NCBI RefSeq assembly: GCF_001017125.1
Contig: NZ_JXOJ01000004.1
Location: 159,977 to 223,976, forward strand
Source: Methanoculleus sediminis
Lineage (GTDB): Archaea; Halobacteriota; Methanomicrobia; Methanomicrobiales; Methanoculleaceae
DNA: 64,000 nucleotides
Direction: 5' to 3'
In this document: positions 27,042 to 35,602 of the stretch, in pieces
How positions within the stretch are numbered: the first letter of the stretch is position 1
How the letters are laid out: each line of letters starts with the position of its first letter
Notes under the pieces: generated by a model
Seen by the model: the letters and a program-made list of their open reading frames with translations, nothing else
Told to the model about the DNA's origin: nothing
Databases searched by the model: none
Translations under genes and position numbers: made by a program

Positions 27042-28148
27042 ATGACCGAACACAGGTATGCCGACCGGGTCAAAGGGGTGGAGATGTCGGGTATCCGCAA
27101 GCTCTTCGAAGCCGGAGGGCCGGACGCGATCAACCTCGGCATCGGGCAGCCGGACTTCGACACCCCCGATCACATCAAGATGGCCGCGATCGGCGCCATC
27201 AGGGAGGGGAGGACCGGCTACACCCCGAACGCCGGGATATTGGAACTCCGGGAGGCTATCTGCGAGAAACTCGCGCGCGAGAACAGACTCGCCTGCCGGC
27301 CGGAGCAGATCCTGGTCACGGCGGGAGGGAGCGAGGCGCTCCACCTCGTGATGGAGGCGCTCGTCGACCCGGGCGACCGTGTCCTCTTCACCGACCCGGG
27401 TTTTGTCTCCTACGCCGCTCTTGCGACCATCGCCGGCGGAAAGCCCGAGGGCGTCGGGCTCGATGCGACCCTGCACATCGACGTCGAACGGGCGAAGGAG
27501 CAGATGGACGGTGCGCGGGTCTTCGTCCTGAACTCTCCCGCTAACCCGACCGGCGCCGTCGAGAGCGAGGAGTCGATCCGCGCCCTCGTGGAGTATGCAA
27601 ACGACCGTAAGGTCACCGTCGTCTCCGACGAGGTCTACGAGCACTTCATCTACGAGAAGGAGCACGTCAGCGCGGCCCGGTTCGGCGACGACGTCATCAC
27701 CGTGAATGCCGCGAGCAAGACCTACGCCATGACCGGGTGGCGGGTCGGCTACCTTGCGGCACCCGGGGACTACATCCCGGAGTTCCTCAAGGTGCACCAG
27801 TACGCCCAGGCGTGCGCGACCTCGATATCGCAGTATGCCGCGCTCGCCGCATACACCGGCGACCAGGAGCCGGTCGCCCGGATGCGGAGCGAGTACCGCG
27901 CCCGCCGCGACCTCCTCTACGACGGGCTCACCGGTCTCGGGTTCGATTTCCCCCGGCCGGAAGGCGCGTTCTACATGTTCGTCCCGATGGGGCGAACCCT
28001 TATCGAGAAGGCCGTCGATGCGGGCGTCATCATCGTGCCGGGTTCGGCGTTCGGCTCGAGGGCGCCCGAATATGCGCGCTTCAGCTACGCGACCTCCCGG
28101 GAGAACCTCTCCCGAGCGGTCGGGCGCCTCGGGGAACTGATGAGGTGA
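27042..28148 (+). CDS. class I/II aminotransferase (aspartate/aromatic type)
   Basis: A 368-residue PLP enzyme of fold type I. Visible are INLGIGQPDFDTP (about 28), TAGGSEALHLVMEA, the aspartate in SDEVYEHFIY, the PLP lysine in NAASKTYAMTGWRVGY (about 227) and the carboxylate-binding arginine in YARFSYATS. It probably transfers amino groups between aspartate or an aromatic amino acid and 2-oxoglutarate; exact specificity cannot be read. It is in one operon with hxlB (7 bp upstream) and the M42 peptidase (7 bp downstream). Confidence 0.9.
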   Translation: MTEHRYADRVKGVEMSGIRKLFEAGGPDAINLGIGQPDFDTPDHIKMAAIGAIREGRTGYTPNAGILELREAICEKLARENRLACRPEQILVTAGGSEALHLVMEALVDPGDRVLFTDPGFVSYAALATIAGGKPEGVGLDATLHIDVERAKEQMDGARVFVLNSPANPTGAVESEESIRALVEYANDRKVTVVSDEVYEHFIYEKEHVSAARFGDDVITVNAASKTYAMTGWRVGYLAAPGDYIPEFLKVHQYAQACATSISQYAALAAYTGDQEPVARMRSEYRARRDLLYDGLTGLGFDFPRPEGAFYMFVPMGRTLIEKAVDAGVIIVPGSAFGSRAPEYARFSYATSRENLSRAVGRLGELMR

Positions 28149-28155
28149 GAGAAGC

Positions 28156-29193
28156 ATGGTGAAAGAGTTACTCAGGAAGTTATCCGACGCCCACGGCGTC
28201 TCGAGCAGCGAAGGAAACATCAGGGATATCGTCAGGGCCGAACTTGCGGGAGTGGTCGACGAGTTCCGCGAGGACGCGATGGGGAACCTGGTTGCCGTGA
28301 AGCGCGGCGGCGACTTCTCGATCATGCTCGCCGCCCACATGGACGAGATCGGCCTGATGGTGCAGTACATCGACGAGAAGGGGTTCATCCGGGTCGTCCC
28401 CATCGGGGGCTGGTACGGGCCGGTGCTCTACTGCCAGCGGGTGATCCTGCACGGGAAGAAGGGTCCGGCCATGGGCGTCCTCGGCGCAAAGCCTCCCCAC
28501 GTCATGAAGGAAGAGGAGCGCAAGAAGGAGATCAAGATCGAGAATATGTTCGTCGACGTGGGCGCGGCGAGCGGGGAGGAGGTGAAGGACCTCGGGATCG
28601 AGATCGGCACCCCGATCACCATCGACCGCGAGTACACGGACCTTGCCGGCACCCGCGTCACGGGAAAGGCGCTCGATAACCGGGTCGGCGTCGCGATGCT
28701 CATCCGGGCGCTGCAGCAGACGGACTCCCCGCACACGATCTACGGGGTCTTCACCGTCCAGGAGGAGCTGGGGCTGAAAGGCGCGAAGGTGAGCGCCTAC
28801 TCCTTGAACCCCGACTGCGCGATCGCGACGGACGTCACCATCCCCGGCGACCACCCGGGGATCGAGAAGAAGGACGCGAGCGTCGAGATGGGCAAGGGCC
28901 CGGTCCTGGTTCTCGTCAGCGCGAGCGGGCGCGGGCTGATGGCCGATCCGAGGATGACCGCGTGGCTCCGCGAGACCGCGGAGAAGAAGGACATCCCCTG
29001 CCAGCTCGAGGTCGGGACCGGCGGCAACACCGACGCGACGATCATCCACCTGGAGCGGGGCGGTATCCCGAGCATCCCGCTCTCGATCCCGGCCCGCTAC
29101 ATCCACTCCCCGGTCGAGGTGGTCGATACCGCCGACGTCGAGGCGGGTGTCCGGCTCCTCGTCGAGGCGCTGAAGAGCAGGCCCGAGCTCTAA
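28156..29193 (+). CDS. M42-family aminopeptidase
   Basis: A 345-residue M42 (TET-type) metallopeptidase. Metal and catalytic residues are in LAAHMDEIGLMV (about 55-66), KALDNRVGVAM (about 174), FTVQEELGLKGA (about 202-213), ATDVTIPGDHPG and PARYIHSPVEVV. The family forms large dodecameric tetrahedral particles that trim peptides released by the proteasome. It is the third gene of the hxlB operon and is followed by a T-run. Confidence 0.93.
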   Translation: MVKELLRKLSDAHGVSSSEGNIRDIVRAELAGVVDEFREDAMGNLVAVKRGGDFSIMLAAHMDEIGLMVQYIDEKGFIRVVPIGGWYGPVLYCQRVILHGKKGPAMGVLGAKPPHVMKEEERKKEIKIENMFVDVGAASGEEVKDLGIEIGTPITIDREYTDLAGTRVTGKALDNRVGVAMLIRALQQTDSPHTIYGVFTVQEELGLKGAKVSAYSLNPDCAIATDVTIPGDHPGIEKKDASVEMGKGPVLVLVSASGRGLMADPRMTAWLRETAEKKDIPCQLEVGTGGNTDATIIHLERGGIPSIPLSIPARYIHSPVEVVDTADVEAGVRLLVEALKSRPEL

Positions 29194-29194
29194 C

Positions 29195-29200
29195 TTTTTT
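29195..29200 (+). terminator. T-run terminator after the M42 gene
   Basis: A T6 run (ACTTTTTTGA) begins two bases past the stop codon of the M42 peptidase gene, fitting archaeal termination of the hxlB operon. Confidence 0.45.
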
Positions 29201-29250
29201 GACGCTCTGCCTGCAGAAAATGCTATACCGTCCCCCGTGCAGTGCGGGGT

Positions 29251-29787
29251 ATGAGCGACGGATTCCTGCAGGAGATCCTTTTTGGCGACCCTGCTTTCCT
29301 GGCACGCGTCCTGATCGTCGGCGTATGCGCGTACGTGGCTCTCGTGATCATCGTCCGCCTCTCGGGGAAGCGGACGCTCTCGTCGATGAACGCCTTCGAC
29401 TTCATCGTGAACGTGGCCGTCGGCTCGATCCTTGCCTCGACGATCGTCTCAAGAGACGTCTCGCTTGCGGAGGGGTTGCTCGCCCTCGGCATCCTGGTCG
29501 TGCTGCAGTACGCCGTCTCCTGGTCGTCCGTCAGGTCGAGTGGGGTGCAGAAGGCCGTAAAGTCGGAGCCCCGCCTCCTCTTCCACGCGGGAGAGTTCCT
29601 GCACGGCGCGATGCGGCGGGAGCGGATCGCCGAGAGCGAGATCCGGCAGGCGCTGCGGTCGGAGGGCGTCGCATCCCTCGAGGGCGTGCACGCAATCGTC
29701 CTCGAGACGAACGGGAACCTCTCGGTGCTGACGAAGGGCGGGGACGGTCCGGGAGTGCTCGTCGATGTGGCAGGACCACGCCGGTGA
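29251..29787 (+). CDS. YetF-like DUF421 membrane protein
   Basis: A 178-residue protein with three hydrophobic helices in its first 95 residues and the DUF421 signature GKRTLSSMNAFDFIVNVAVGSILAS, here split as RLSGKRTLSSMNAFDF (about 35-50) then VAVGSILAS. The soluble C-terminal domain contains RLLFHAGEFLHGAMRR and ends in LVDVAGPRR. The family (YetF/YdfS in Bacillus) is a membrane protein of unknown function. Start ATG at 29251. Confidence 0.88.
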   Translation: MSDGFLQEILFGDPAFLARVLIVGVCAYVALVIIVRLSGKRTLSSMNAFDFIVNVAVGSILASTIVSRDVSLAEGLLALGILVVLQYAVSWSSVRSSGVQKAVKSEPRLLFHAGEFLHGAMRRERIAESEIRQALRSEGVASLEGVHAIVLETNGNLSVLTKGGDGPGVLVDVAGPRR

Positions 29788-30038
29788 GGTCAGAGGAACG
29801 ATGTGCCCGGGAGGCGGGATCGTGACCGGGGTGCTTTTCGGTCCATGGGTGCAGCATTTTTGGTGTTCGCAGGCCTTAACCGCCTTGGCCTGTGAACTGC
29901 TGCATCATGGTGATGCACCTTCTGGTTGATCCCTCTCCCAGGCAAAACCCCACGTAGCTCTCGAAGGTTATAGTTCTTGTCCGGCCATGAGCATGACAAT
30001 TGTTCGGCGCCGATACACCCGCCGGTGCCCGGATCGTC

Positions 30039-30266
30039 TCATTCTTCGACGATGATGACCGCGACCGGGCACGAATCGGCGGCTTCCAGGGCGCAGTCGG
30101 CAAGGTCGTCGGGCACCTCGCCCTCCGCGGGGTTGCCGCCGGCCCGGTACTGCTCCGTGATCGAGCTCAGGTCGTCGTTTGGGTCCTGTTCGAAGACTTC
30201 CGGGCAGAGCGTCCAGCACGACTCGCAGCTGGTGCATCCCGGTCTGTCGATGGTAACTTTTACCAC
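30039..30266 (-). CDS. single-cluster ferredoxin
   Basis: A 75-residue acidic ferredoxin: CTSCESCWTLCPEVF provides three ligands and DSCPVAVI the fourth, with an extra Cys in DCALEAA. This is the monocluster [3Fe-4S]/[4Fe-4S] ferredoxin type used as a small electron carrier. The GTG at 30266 lies a short distance after a GGAGGTG Shine-Dalgarno; longer upstream extensions look non-coding. It is divergent from the exporter gene. Confidence 0.9.
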   Translation of the reverse strand: MVKVTIDRPGCTSCESCWTLCPEVFEQDPNDDLSSITEQYRAGGNPAEGEVPDDLADCALEAADSCPVAVIIVEE

Positions 30267-30424
30267 TCTCCACACCTCCTTTGGAGCTCCGGGAGGGTAC
30301 TCTTCCATGTTAAACATGACGGAGGCGGACGGTCCGTATGGCTCTCCGGGCGAGCGCCCCGTCGCCCGGGGAGAGGCCGGGCGGACAAAGTATAACGCTT
30401 CCGGGGCCAAACGGGAGAAGGCTC

Positions 30425-30754
30425 ATGCAGAATACCGCCTGGATTACCCTGTTTTTTGCCGGGCTCCTGGAGGCCGGCTGGGCGCTCGGCCTCAAGTATA
30501 CCGAAGGGTTCACGAAGGTCTGGCCGTCGGTGGCGACCCTCGCCGTGATGGCCGGGAGCATCTACCTCCTCTCGCGGTCGCTCTACGGTCTTCCGCTCGG
30601 GACAGCATATGCCGTCTGGACGGGCATCGGGGCGGTCGGAACGGTCATCGCCGGGATCGTGCTCTTCGGCGAGTCAAGGAGCGTCGTCCGCCTCCTCTGC
30701 CTCCTTCTGATCGTGTCGGGGATCGTGGGGCTGCGGTTCTGTTCGGATGCGTGA
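30425..30754 (+). CDS. SMR-family guanidinium exporter (SugE/Gdx-like)
   Basis: A 109-residue four-helix small multidrug resistance protein. The central glutamate is in [17 protein letters not shown] (about 13-29) and the conserved [14 protein letters not shown] follows at about 58-71; the GLLE-xx-WA-xGLKYT pattern matches the SugE/Gdx branch, whose tested bacterial members export guanidinium, rather than EmrE. It works as an antiparallel dimer in the membrane, exchanging substrate for protons. No guanidine riboswitch could be recognised in the 150 bp upstream. Confidence 0.9.
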   Translation: MQNTAWITLFFAGLLEAGWALGLKYTEGFTKVWPSVATLAVMAGSIYLLSRSLYGLPLGTAYAVWTGIGAVGTVIAGIVLFGESRSVVRLLCLLLIVSGIVGLRFCSDA

Positions 30755-30783
30755 GGGGGCCTGTGCCGGGGGTATCCCCTCTA

Positions 30784-31380
30784 TTACACATCCGGCGGGA
30801 TCCGGGCGCCTATCTCGCCGTCCAGGGTTTTGAGAAACGCAACGAGGAATGCGTGCCTCTCTTCCGCAATCTCCCGGGCGGACTTTGTATACATGAGATC
30901 CCTGAGGTTCAGGAGTTTCTCGTGAAAGTGGCCGGTTGCATCCGCGATACCCCGTCCGTGTTCTCCGGCCCGGATAAACGTCCTCGCGATCCCGACCGCG
31001 CCCATCGCGTCGAGGTTGTCCGCATCCGAGAGGATCCGGGCTTCCTGGGTCTCCGGGGCGATGCCCGAACTGTACCGGTGCGCACGGATGGCGTGGACGA
31101 TGGCCGCGATGCGATCTTCGGGGTAACGGACGGAGCGGAGATAGGATTCCGCTATCCGTGCTCCCTCTTCTTCGTGGGGGACGCCCGTCTCCTCTTCAAG
31201 GGGCCGGGCGATGTCGTGGAAGAGGGCGGCCGGGATGAGGACCGCCATATCCGCACCCTCCCGGGCGGCGAGGTGCTCGCAGAGGCGCACGACCCTCCCG
31301 GTATGGTCGAACCCGTGCGCCCCCGATTCACGGAACGCCGCCCTGACGTAATCGAGCATCGCGGCCGTCTCTTCGTTCAT
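30784..31380 (-). CDS. HD-domain hydrolase
   Basis: A 198-residue HD phosphohydrolase: GFDHTGRVVRLCEHLA (about 22-37), AALFHDIARPLEE (about 51-63), AIVHAIRAHRYSSG and ILSDADNLDAMGAVG. This is the YedJ/COG1418-like group whose substrate is generally unknown, possibly nucleotides or phosphate monoesters. The ATG at 31380 is the natural start: upstream the frame reads as non-coding. It converges with the exporter gene. Confidence 0.88.
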   Translation of the reverse strand: MNEETAAMLDYVRAAFRESGAHGFDHTGRVVRLCEHLAAREGADMAVLIPAALFHDIARPLEEETGVPHEEEGARIAESYLRSVRYPEDRIAAIVHAIRAHRYSSGIAPETQEARILSDADNLDAMGAVGIARTFIRAGEHGRGIADATGHFHEKLLNLRDLMYTKSAREIAEERHAFLVAFLKTLDGEIGARIPPDV

Positions 31381-31600
31381 GATACACGTCTGTTGTTCCG
31401 GGGTTGAATACGGTTTCTTTTCGGTCGGCCGTTTCGGCGGTCGTGCCGCTCCGCTGTTTTCCCGTACCACGGACAAACCGGGGCACGGCAGGAGGCATGC
31501 GCCCGTCAGGCCCGGGATTGTACGGCAGCCTCTTGCCTGTGACATGCAAGTGCCCGCGGGCACGGGCGGGAGATGCAGAAGGATGGGAGGTTATCTCCCG

Positions 31601-32290
31601 TCAAACCCTCTCAGGATCTCCTGCAAACCCCACCACCAGGCCCACGAAGCCCGAGGTGAACGGCACAGCCGCACGACCGAATCCCGACTCCACCAGCATC
31701 TCCCGGAACCCGGAAACCGTGGTGAAGGTGGACATATGCTTATCACGCTGTGCGTTCATCCCCCGGATGATGTCGTCGGAAGCTCCTCCTCGCTTCATGC
31801 CCCGGCACCAGATCTCCCTCTGCATCTGCTCTTCCCGGTCGTCTTCGGCCCGGAAGATGTCCCCGCAGATGAACCGGCCACCGGGCGAAAGCGCCTGCAA
31901 AGCCCGGCGAGCGACCAAAACCCGGTCCTCCTTTGAGACGTGGTGGAGGCAGAGCGAGGTGACGATCGCATCGTAGCGATCGGTCGGCCATGCATCCCGC
32001 AGGTCCTGTGCAAGAAATTCGACCCCGGCAAGATCGGGTTTTGCCGTTGCAGCCGTCAGCATCTCCGGTGAGAGGTCGATCCCGGTTATCTTCGCGTCGG
32101 GATACTCCTCCCGGATCATCGCGGTAAGGATCCCGGTCCCGCAGCCAAGTTCGAGAATCCGCCGTGGGTGAGGAGGCAGGTAATCGATGATGGTGGCAAG
32201 GAGGAGAGGCTGACCGGGCACGATGGCCCTGATGAGATGGTCGTATTCCTCTGCATCCATGACGCCGTGGACCTCGTGCGTTTCGGTCAT
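31601..32290 (-). CDS. class I SAM-dependent methyltransferase
   Basis: A 229-residue methyltransferase with motif I ILELGCGTGILTAM (about 40-53), acidic ITGIDLSPEML, and ATSLCLHHV-like motif IV region (about 110-118). No substrate-specific domain is visible; the CmoA/UbiE-like layout suggests a small-molecule substrate. It is divergent from the FmdE/ABC operon, sharing a 138-bp AT-rich promoter region, so a regulatory or functional link to that operon is possible. Confidence 0.85.
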   Translation of the reverse strand: MTETHEVHGVMDAEEYDHLIRAIVPGQPLLLATIIDYLPPHPRRILELGCGTGILTAMIREEYPDAKITGIDLSPEMLTAATAKPDLAGVEFLAQDLRDAWPTDRYDAIVTSLCLHHVSKEDRVLVARRALQALSPGGRFICGDIFRAEDDREEQMQREIWCRGMKRGGASDDIIRGMNAQRDKHMSTFTTVSGFREMLVESGFGRAAVPFTSGFVGLVVGFAGDPERV

Positions 32291-32395
32291 CCTTCACCAG
32301 CCGTCCTGTATGATCGCTCCGGGTTGTACATTGGAAAAACACCTTACCTTGATGGGAAATAGCGACGCTTATTTCATACGTAGTCTGAATAAACA

Positions 32396-32408
32396 ATTAT
32401 TAAATATT
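32396..32408 (+). promoter_or_regulatory. TATA box of the FmdE/metal ABC operon
   Basis: ATTATTAAATATTA is centred about 27 bp before the ATG at 32429, predicting a leaderless transcript. The 32360-32410 stretch is markedly AT-rich compared with surroundings. Confidence 0.55.
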
Positions 32409-32428
32409 ATCTCTACGGATGATACTCC

Positions 32429-32872
32429 ATGGATGCAGAGACCCACCGCCACTGCAGATACTATAATATCAAAAATGACTTCTCCGTAGCCGACCTTGCC
32501 GCTTTCCACGGTCATCTGGGGCCCTATATCGTCCTCGGGTACCGGATCGGGAAGTATATACGGGGTAACTTCTGCGACGACCCGTTCCGGATGAAGGCCG
32601 AGGTCCGCTGTGCCGGGGTGCCCCCGCAGTCCTGCCTGGCAGACGGGGTCCAGCTCGGGAGCGGGTGTACGCTTGGGAAGCGGAACATCGAGATCATCTC
32701 CTCGGAGACCGTCAGCTGCTCTTTTGAAGCCGACGGGAGACGGATCACCGTCACTCCGCGCCCGTTCCCCCTCCCGAAGCGGGATATGGACTACGAGGCC
32801 GCGATCGAGGCCGTGGCCGAGGAGATGTACTACAGGCGCGACGACGAACTCTTCGACATCTCCTCGCCCTGA
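32429..32872 (+). CDS. FmdE-family protein, first gene of a metal ABC operon
   Basis: A 147-residue FmdE-domain protein. The hallmark FHGHLGPYIVLGYRIG is at about 29-44, and the cysteine/aspartate pattern CAGVPPQSCLADGVQLGSGC (about 62-81) then TLGKRNIE follows. The C-terminal zinc ribbon of full-length FmdE is absent. FmdE was named from the molybdenum formylmethanofuran dehydrogenase operon; the domain binds metal, but its role is not settled. Here it is 6 bp upstream of a Zn/Mn-type ABC ATPase, so it may serve as a metal sensor, chaperone or store for that transporter (inference). Confidence 0.88.
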   Translation: MDAETHRHCRYYNIKNDFSVADLAAFHGHLGPYIVLGYRIGKYIRGNFCDDPFRMKAEVRCAGVPPQSCLADGVQLGSGCTLGKRNIEIISSETVSCSFEADGRRITVTPRPFPLPKRDMDYEAAIEAVAEEMYYRRDDELFDISSP

Positions 32873-32878
32873 AGCGCT

Positions 32879-33628
32879 ATGACCGCATCGGACCCTGTCA
32901 TCAGGCTTGAAAACGTGTATACCGCCTACGAGGGTGCGGATCGCCCCACCCTGACGGACATCTCCCTCTCGATAGGGAGGGGGGAGTTTGTGGTGATTGG
33001 CGGCCCGAACGGGGCCGGGAAGACCACGCTGCTTGAGACCATAAACGGGATGCTCCACATCACCCACGGAAAGGCTGTCGTATGCGGGCAGGACGTGCGG
33101 GGGGACGGGGTGCAGGTGCGGTGCCGGGTCGGCTACCTCCTCCAGAACTTTGCCTTCGATCCGCTTACGCCGTTCACGGTCGAGGAGGTCGTCCTGATGG
33201 GGCGCTACGGCACGATCGGCCTCTTCCGGAAGCCCCGGACGGAGGATTACGAAGCGGTGAAAAAATCCTTGCACCTGCTTGGCATCGAGGACCTCGCCGC
33301 CCGCCCCATCGGACAGCTCTCCGGCGGGCAGCAGCAGAAGGTGCTCATGGCCCAGAATCTGGCCCGCAATCCAGAAGTTCTCCTTCTGGACGAGCCTTTC
33401 TCCAACCTGGACATGTTTGCCCGCGAGGAGATCAATCGCCTTCTTGCCCGCCTGGTCGGGAGCGGGATAACGGTGCTGATCGTATCGCATGCCTTCGACG
33501 ACCTGCCTGACAGGCCGGTGCGGGTTGTGGTGATGCAGGAGGGGAAGATCGTGGTCAGCCGGGAGTGCCCCCCAAAAGAGGTAGAGCAGATCGTCCGGAA
33601 TGCCGGAAAAGGGCCCTCGCATGCTTGA
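32879..33628 (+). CDS. metal ABC transporter ATP-binding protein (ZnuC/MntB type)
   Basis: A 249-residue ABC ATPase: Walker A GGPNGAGKTT (about 40-49), Q-loop YLLQNF, signature LSGGQQQK, Walker B VLLLDEP, and H-loop VSHAFDDL. The closest type is the ATPase of zinc/manganese ABC importers, consistent with its permease and binding protein downstream. The permease start overlaps its last 8 bp. Confidence 0.93.
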   Translation: MTASDPVIRLENVYTAYEGADRPTLTDISLSIGRGEFVVIGGPNGAGKTTLLETINGMLHITHGKAVVCGQDVRGDGVQVRCRVGYLLQNFAFDPLTPFTVEEVVLMGRYGTIGLFRKPRTEDYEAVKKSLHLLGIEDLAARPIGQLSGGQQQKVLMAQNLARNPEVLLLDEPFSNLDMFAREEINRLLARLVGSGITVLIVSHAFDDLPDRPVRVVVMQEGKIVVSRECPPKEVEQIVRNAGKGPSHA

Positions 33629-34451
33629 GTTCATCATTCCAAACAACATCGTCTGCCATGCCGTGGAGGCCATGCTCTTCGCCTCCGTCGCCTGCGCCGT
33701 CCTCAGCGTGATCATCACCCAGGTGCAGATCTCCTCCATCGGGTTCACCATGGCCCATGCCGCCTTTGCCGGTGCGGCGGTGGGAATGTTCCTCTCCCTC
33801 AATCCAACCGTCTGCTCCATCGTGGCCGGCGTCGCCGTCGCCTTCCTCATCGGCCCTCTCTCGGATAGGGCCCGGCTCTCTCCCGATACGTCGCTCGGGC
33901 TGCTGTTCGGGATCTGCATGGCCGTGGCCATTTTCTTCATCGCCTACATGCAGACCCTCGGGCAGGGGTTCTCCGCCATGGGCCTTCTCTTCGGGGACGT
34001 CATCTCCCTCTACCGCGAAGAGATATATCTCCTCGCGGTCATCTGCATCGTTGCGATCGCCTTTATCGTCGTCCTCTACAAGGAGATCACCGCGATCATC
34101 TTTGACAAGAGGATCGCGGAGTCGGTGGGGATCCGGGTGAAACCGGTTTACTACGCGATGCTCTTTGTCATTGCGCTCACCGTCGCCCTCTGCCTCCCCA
34201 TCATCGGGGGCCTCCTCCTCTACGTCTGGCTGGTCACCCCGGCGGCAATCGCCCTCCAGTTCTGCAACCGGTTGTCCACGATGTTCGTGGTCGCTCCGAC
34301 CGTAGCCGCCGTGATCAGCATATCCGGCGCCCTTGTCGGCCTGGAATACTCCCTCCCGGTCGCTCCCCTGACCGCCGTTCTCTTCTCCGCCGTCTTCATC
34401 GCCGCGGTGCTCCTCTCACCCCGGCGGCGCGTCACGTTTCGCAAGATTTAA
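33621..34451 (+). CDS. metal ABC transporter permease (ABC-3 family)
   Basis: A 276-residue ABC-3 family permease with about eight hydrophobic helices and the coupling segment DKRIAESVGIRVKPVYY (about 156-172). The family imports Zn2+, Mn2+ or Fe2+. The ATG at 33621, inside the end of the ATPase gene, is preferred over an ATG at 33600 because it begins directly before the first helix. The binding-protein gene starts 25 bp downstream. Confidence 0.9.
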   Translation: MLEFIIPNNIVCHAVEAMLFASVACAVLSVIITQVQISSIGFTMAHAAFAGAAVGMFLSLNPTVCSIVAGVAVAFLIGPLSDRARLSPDTSLGLLFGICMAVAIFFIAYMQTLGQGFSAMGLLFGDVISLYREEIYLLAVICIVAIAFIVVLYKEITAIIFDKRIAESVGIRVKPVYYAMLFVIALTVALCLPIIGGLLLYVWLVTPAAIALQFCNRLSTMFVVAPTVAAVISISGALVGLEYSLPVAPLTAVLFSAVFIAAVLLSPRRRVTFRKI

Positions 34452-34476
34452 CATATCAATCACAACTATTCTCAAC

Positions 34477-35454
34477 ATGAATCGAATTCGTACCCTATCT
34501 TTCCTACTTGCCTTACTTTTCGTAGCACCCGGGGTAAATGCCCTTACGGTGGTCTCCACGACCACCGTTCTCTGGGATCCCATCCAGTACATCGGCGGGG
34601 AGAAGGTCGAGGCCATCTACATCGCCGACCCGACCATCTGCCCCCACATGCAGGCGGACATCATCCCGAACCGTATCCAGCTGGAGAAGGACTTCATCCG
34701 TGATTCCGACCTCTTCGTTGCGCACAACGGGTCGGTCGATCAGTCCTATGTGATGCCGTATGTCGACGACTTCATGGCTGCCAGCGACTACGGCACGGCG
34801 GAGTGGGTGACCCTGGAAAACCCCTCCATGATCTGGAACACCCCGTCGGGGGCGAGAAACCTCTCCCACGAGGTGGCAGGGTGGCTGATCGCTGCAGACC
34901 CGGCAAACCGGACGTACTATGAAGCGCGGCTGGATGATTACCTTGCGGAGATCGATGCTGCGGATCTCACCCCTGAAGAACGGGAGACGATTCCCGGTCA
35001 GGATGCCGTGGTGATGGTCTGGCAGGAGGACGCAGCGGTCGGCTGGCTCGGGCTGAACCTGGTGTCCATCTATGCGCCGGAGTTCTATCAGGGTGGAAAA
35101 TTCACCCCGCGGGTCGTCGTTGACGATATCCGCAATCATCCCGAAAAGTATCGGAACGTGAAGTACGTCATCGAGAACATGCAGTCGGGGGAGTTGGCAA
35201 AGGGCCTCGAGGAGGCGCTTCACGACAACGGGGTGCCTGCAGAGCGGATCATCTTCACCAACTTCCCCAAGTCGCTCCCGGGCGTCGACTCGCTCCCCGA
35301 CGTCATCCGCTACAACAAGGGTCTGGTCACACCGGTGCAGGCTGCGTCGGGAGAAGCGGCTGCACCGGCCGCGACTGCTGCTCCGCTGCCCGGAATCCTG
35401 GCCGTTGCGGCAATCCTTGGAGGCAGCTCCCTGCTGCTCACCCGCAGGCGGTAG
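34477..35454 (+). CDS. metal ABC transporter substrate-binding protein (ZnuA type), C-terminally anchored
   Basis: A 325-residue exported binding protein: N-terminal signal peptide (LSFLLALLFVAPGVNA, about 7-22), a cluster A-I fold with possible metal ligands in DPTICPHMQAD (about 51-61) and LFVAHNGS, and a C-terminal helix LPGILAVAAILGGSSLLL followed by TRRR, which should tether it to the membrane. There is no His-rich loop like that of bacterial ZnuA. It completes the operon with FmdE-type protein, ATPase and permease. Confidence 0.88.
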   Translation: MNRIRTLSFLLALLFVAPGVNALTVVSTTTVLWDPIQYIGGEKVEAIYIADPTICPHMQADIIPNRIQLEKDFIRDSDLFVAHNGSVDQSYVMPYVDDFMAASDYGTAEWVTLENPSMIWNTPSGARNLSHEVAGWLIAADPANRTYYEARLDDYLAEIDAADLTPEERETIPGQDAVVMVWQEDAAVGWLGLNLVSIYAPEFYQGGKFTPRVVVDDIRNHPEKYRNVKYVIENMQSGELAKGLEEALHDNGVPAERIIFTNFPKSLPGVDSLPDVIRYNKGLVTPVQAASGEAAAPAATAAPLPGILAVAAILGGSSLLLTRRR

Positions 35455-35494
35455 GAGATCCTCTTACCGCTACCTTTTGATTACGGAGAAAACC

Positions 35495-35602
35495 ATGGAA
35501 CTACAGATAGAGATCACGAGAACCGGTGTATCGCCGTTCTGTGAAGAGAGTTGCAGTGCCGTCGCCATTACCGGGAGGGGAGCATCACGAACGTCGACCT
35601 GA
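35495..35602 (+). CDS. 35-residue frame, possible displaced N-terminus of the TrmO gene
   Basis: ATG-initiated frame reading MELQIEITRT, then SPFCEESCSAVAITGRG, that ends in an overlap with the TrmO frame. Adding one base in the GGGG run at about 35576 would fuse it smoothly to the TrmO frame (AITGRG-SITNVDLNPIG). It could be a short independent peptide, a frameshifted N-terminal extension, or chance. It is the only ATG before the TrmO domain. Confidence 0.35.
   Translation: MELQIEITRTGVSPFCEESCSAVAITGRGASRTST

Noticed and set aside
29788..30038. Small gene between the YetF-like and ferredoxin genes
   Set aside because: Only very short frames (about ten codons) with no ribosome site or motif; seen as intergenic.
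30267..30424. Guanidine riboswitch before the exporter
   Set aside because: No recognisable ykkC or mini-ykkC core, and no paired hairpins with ACGR loops could be found by eye.
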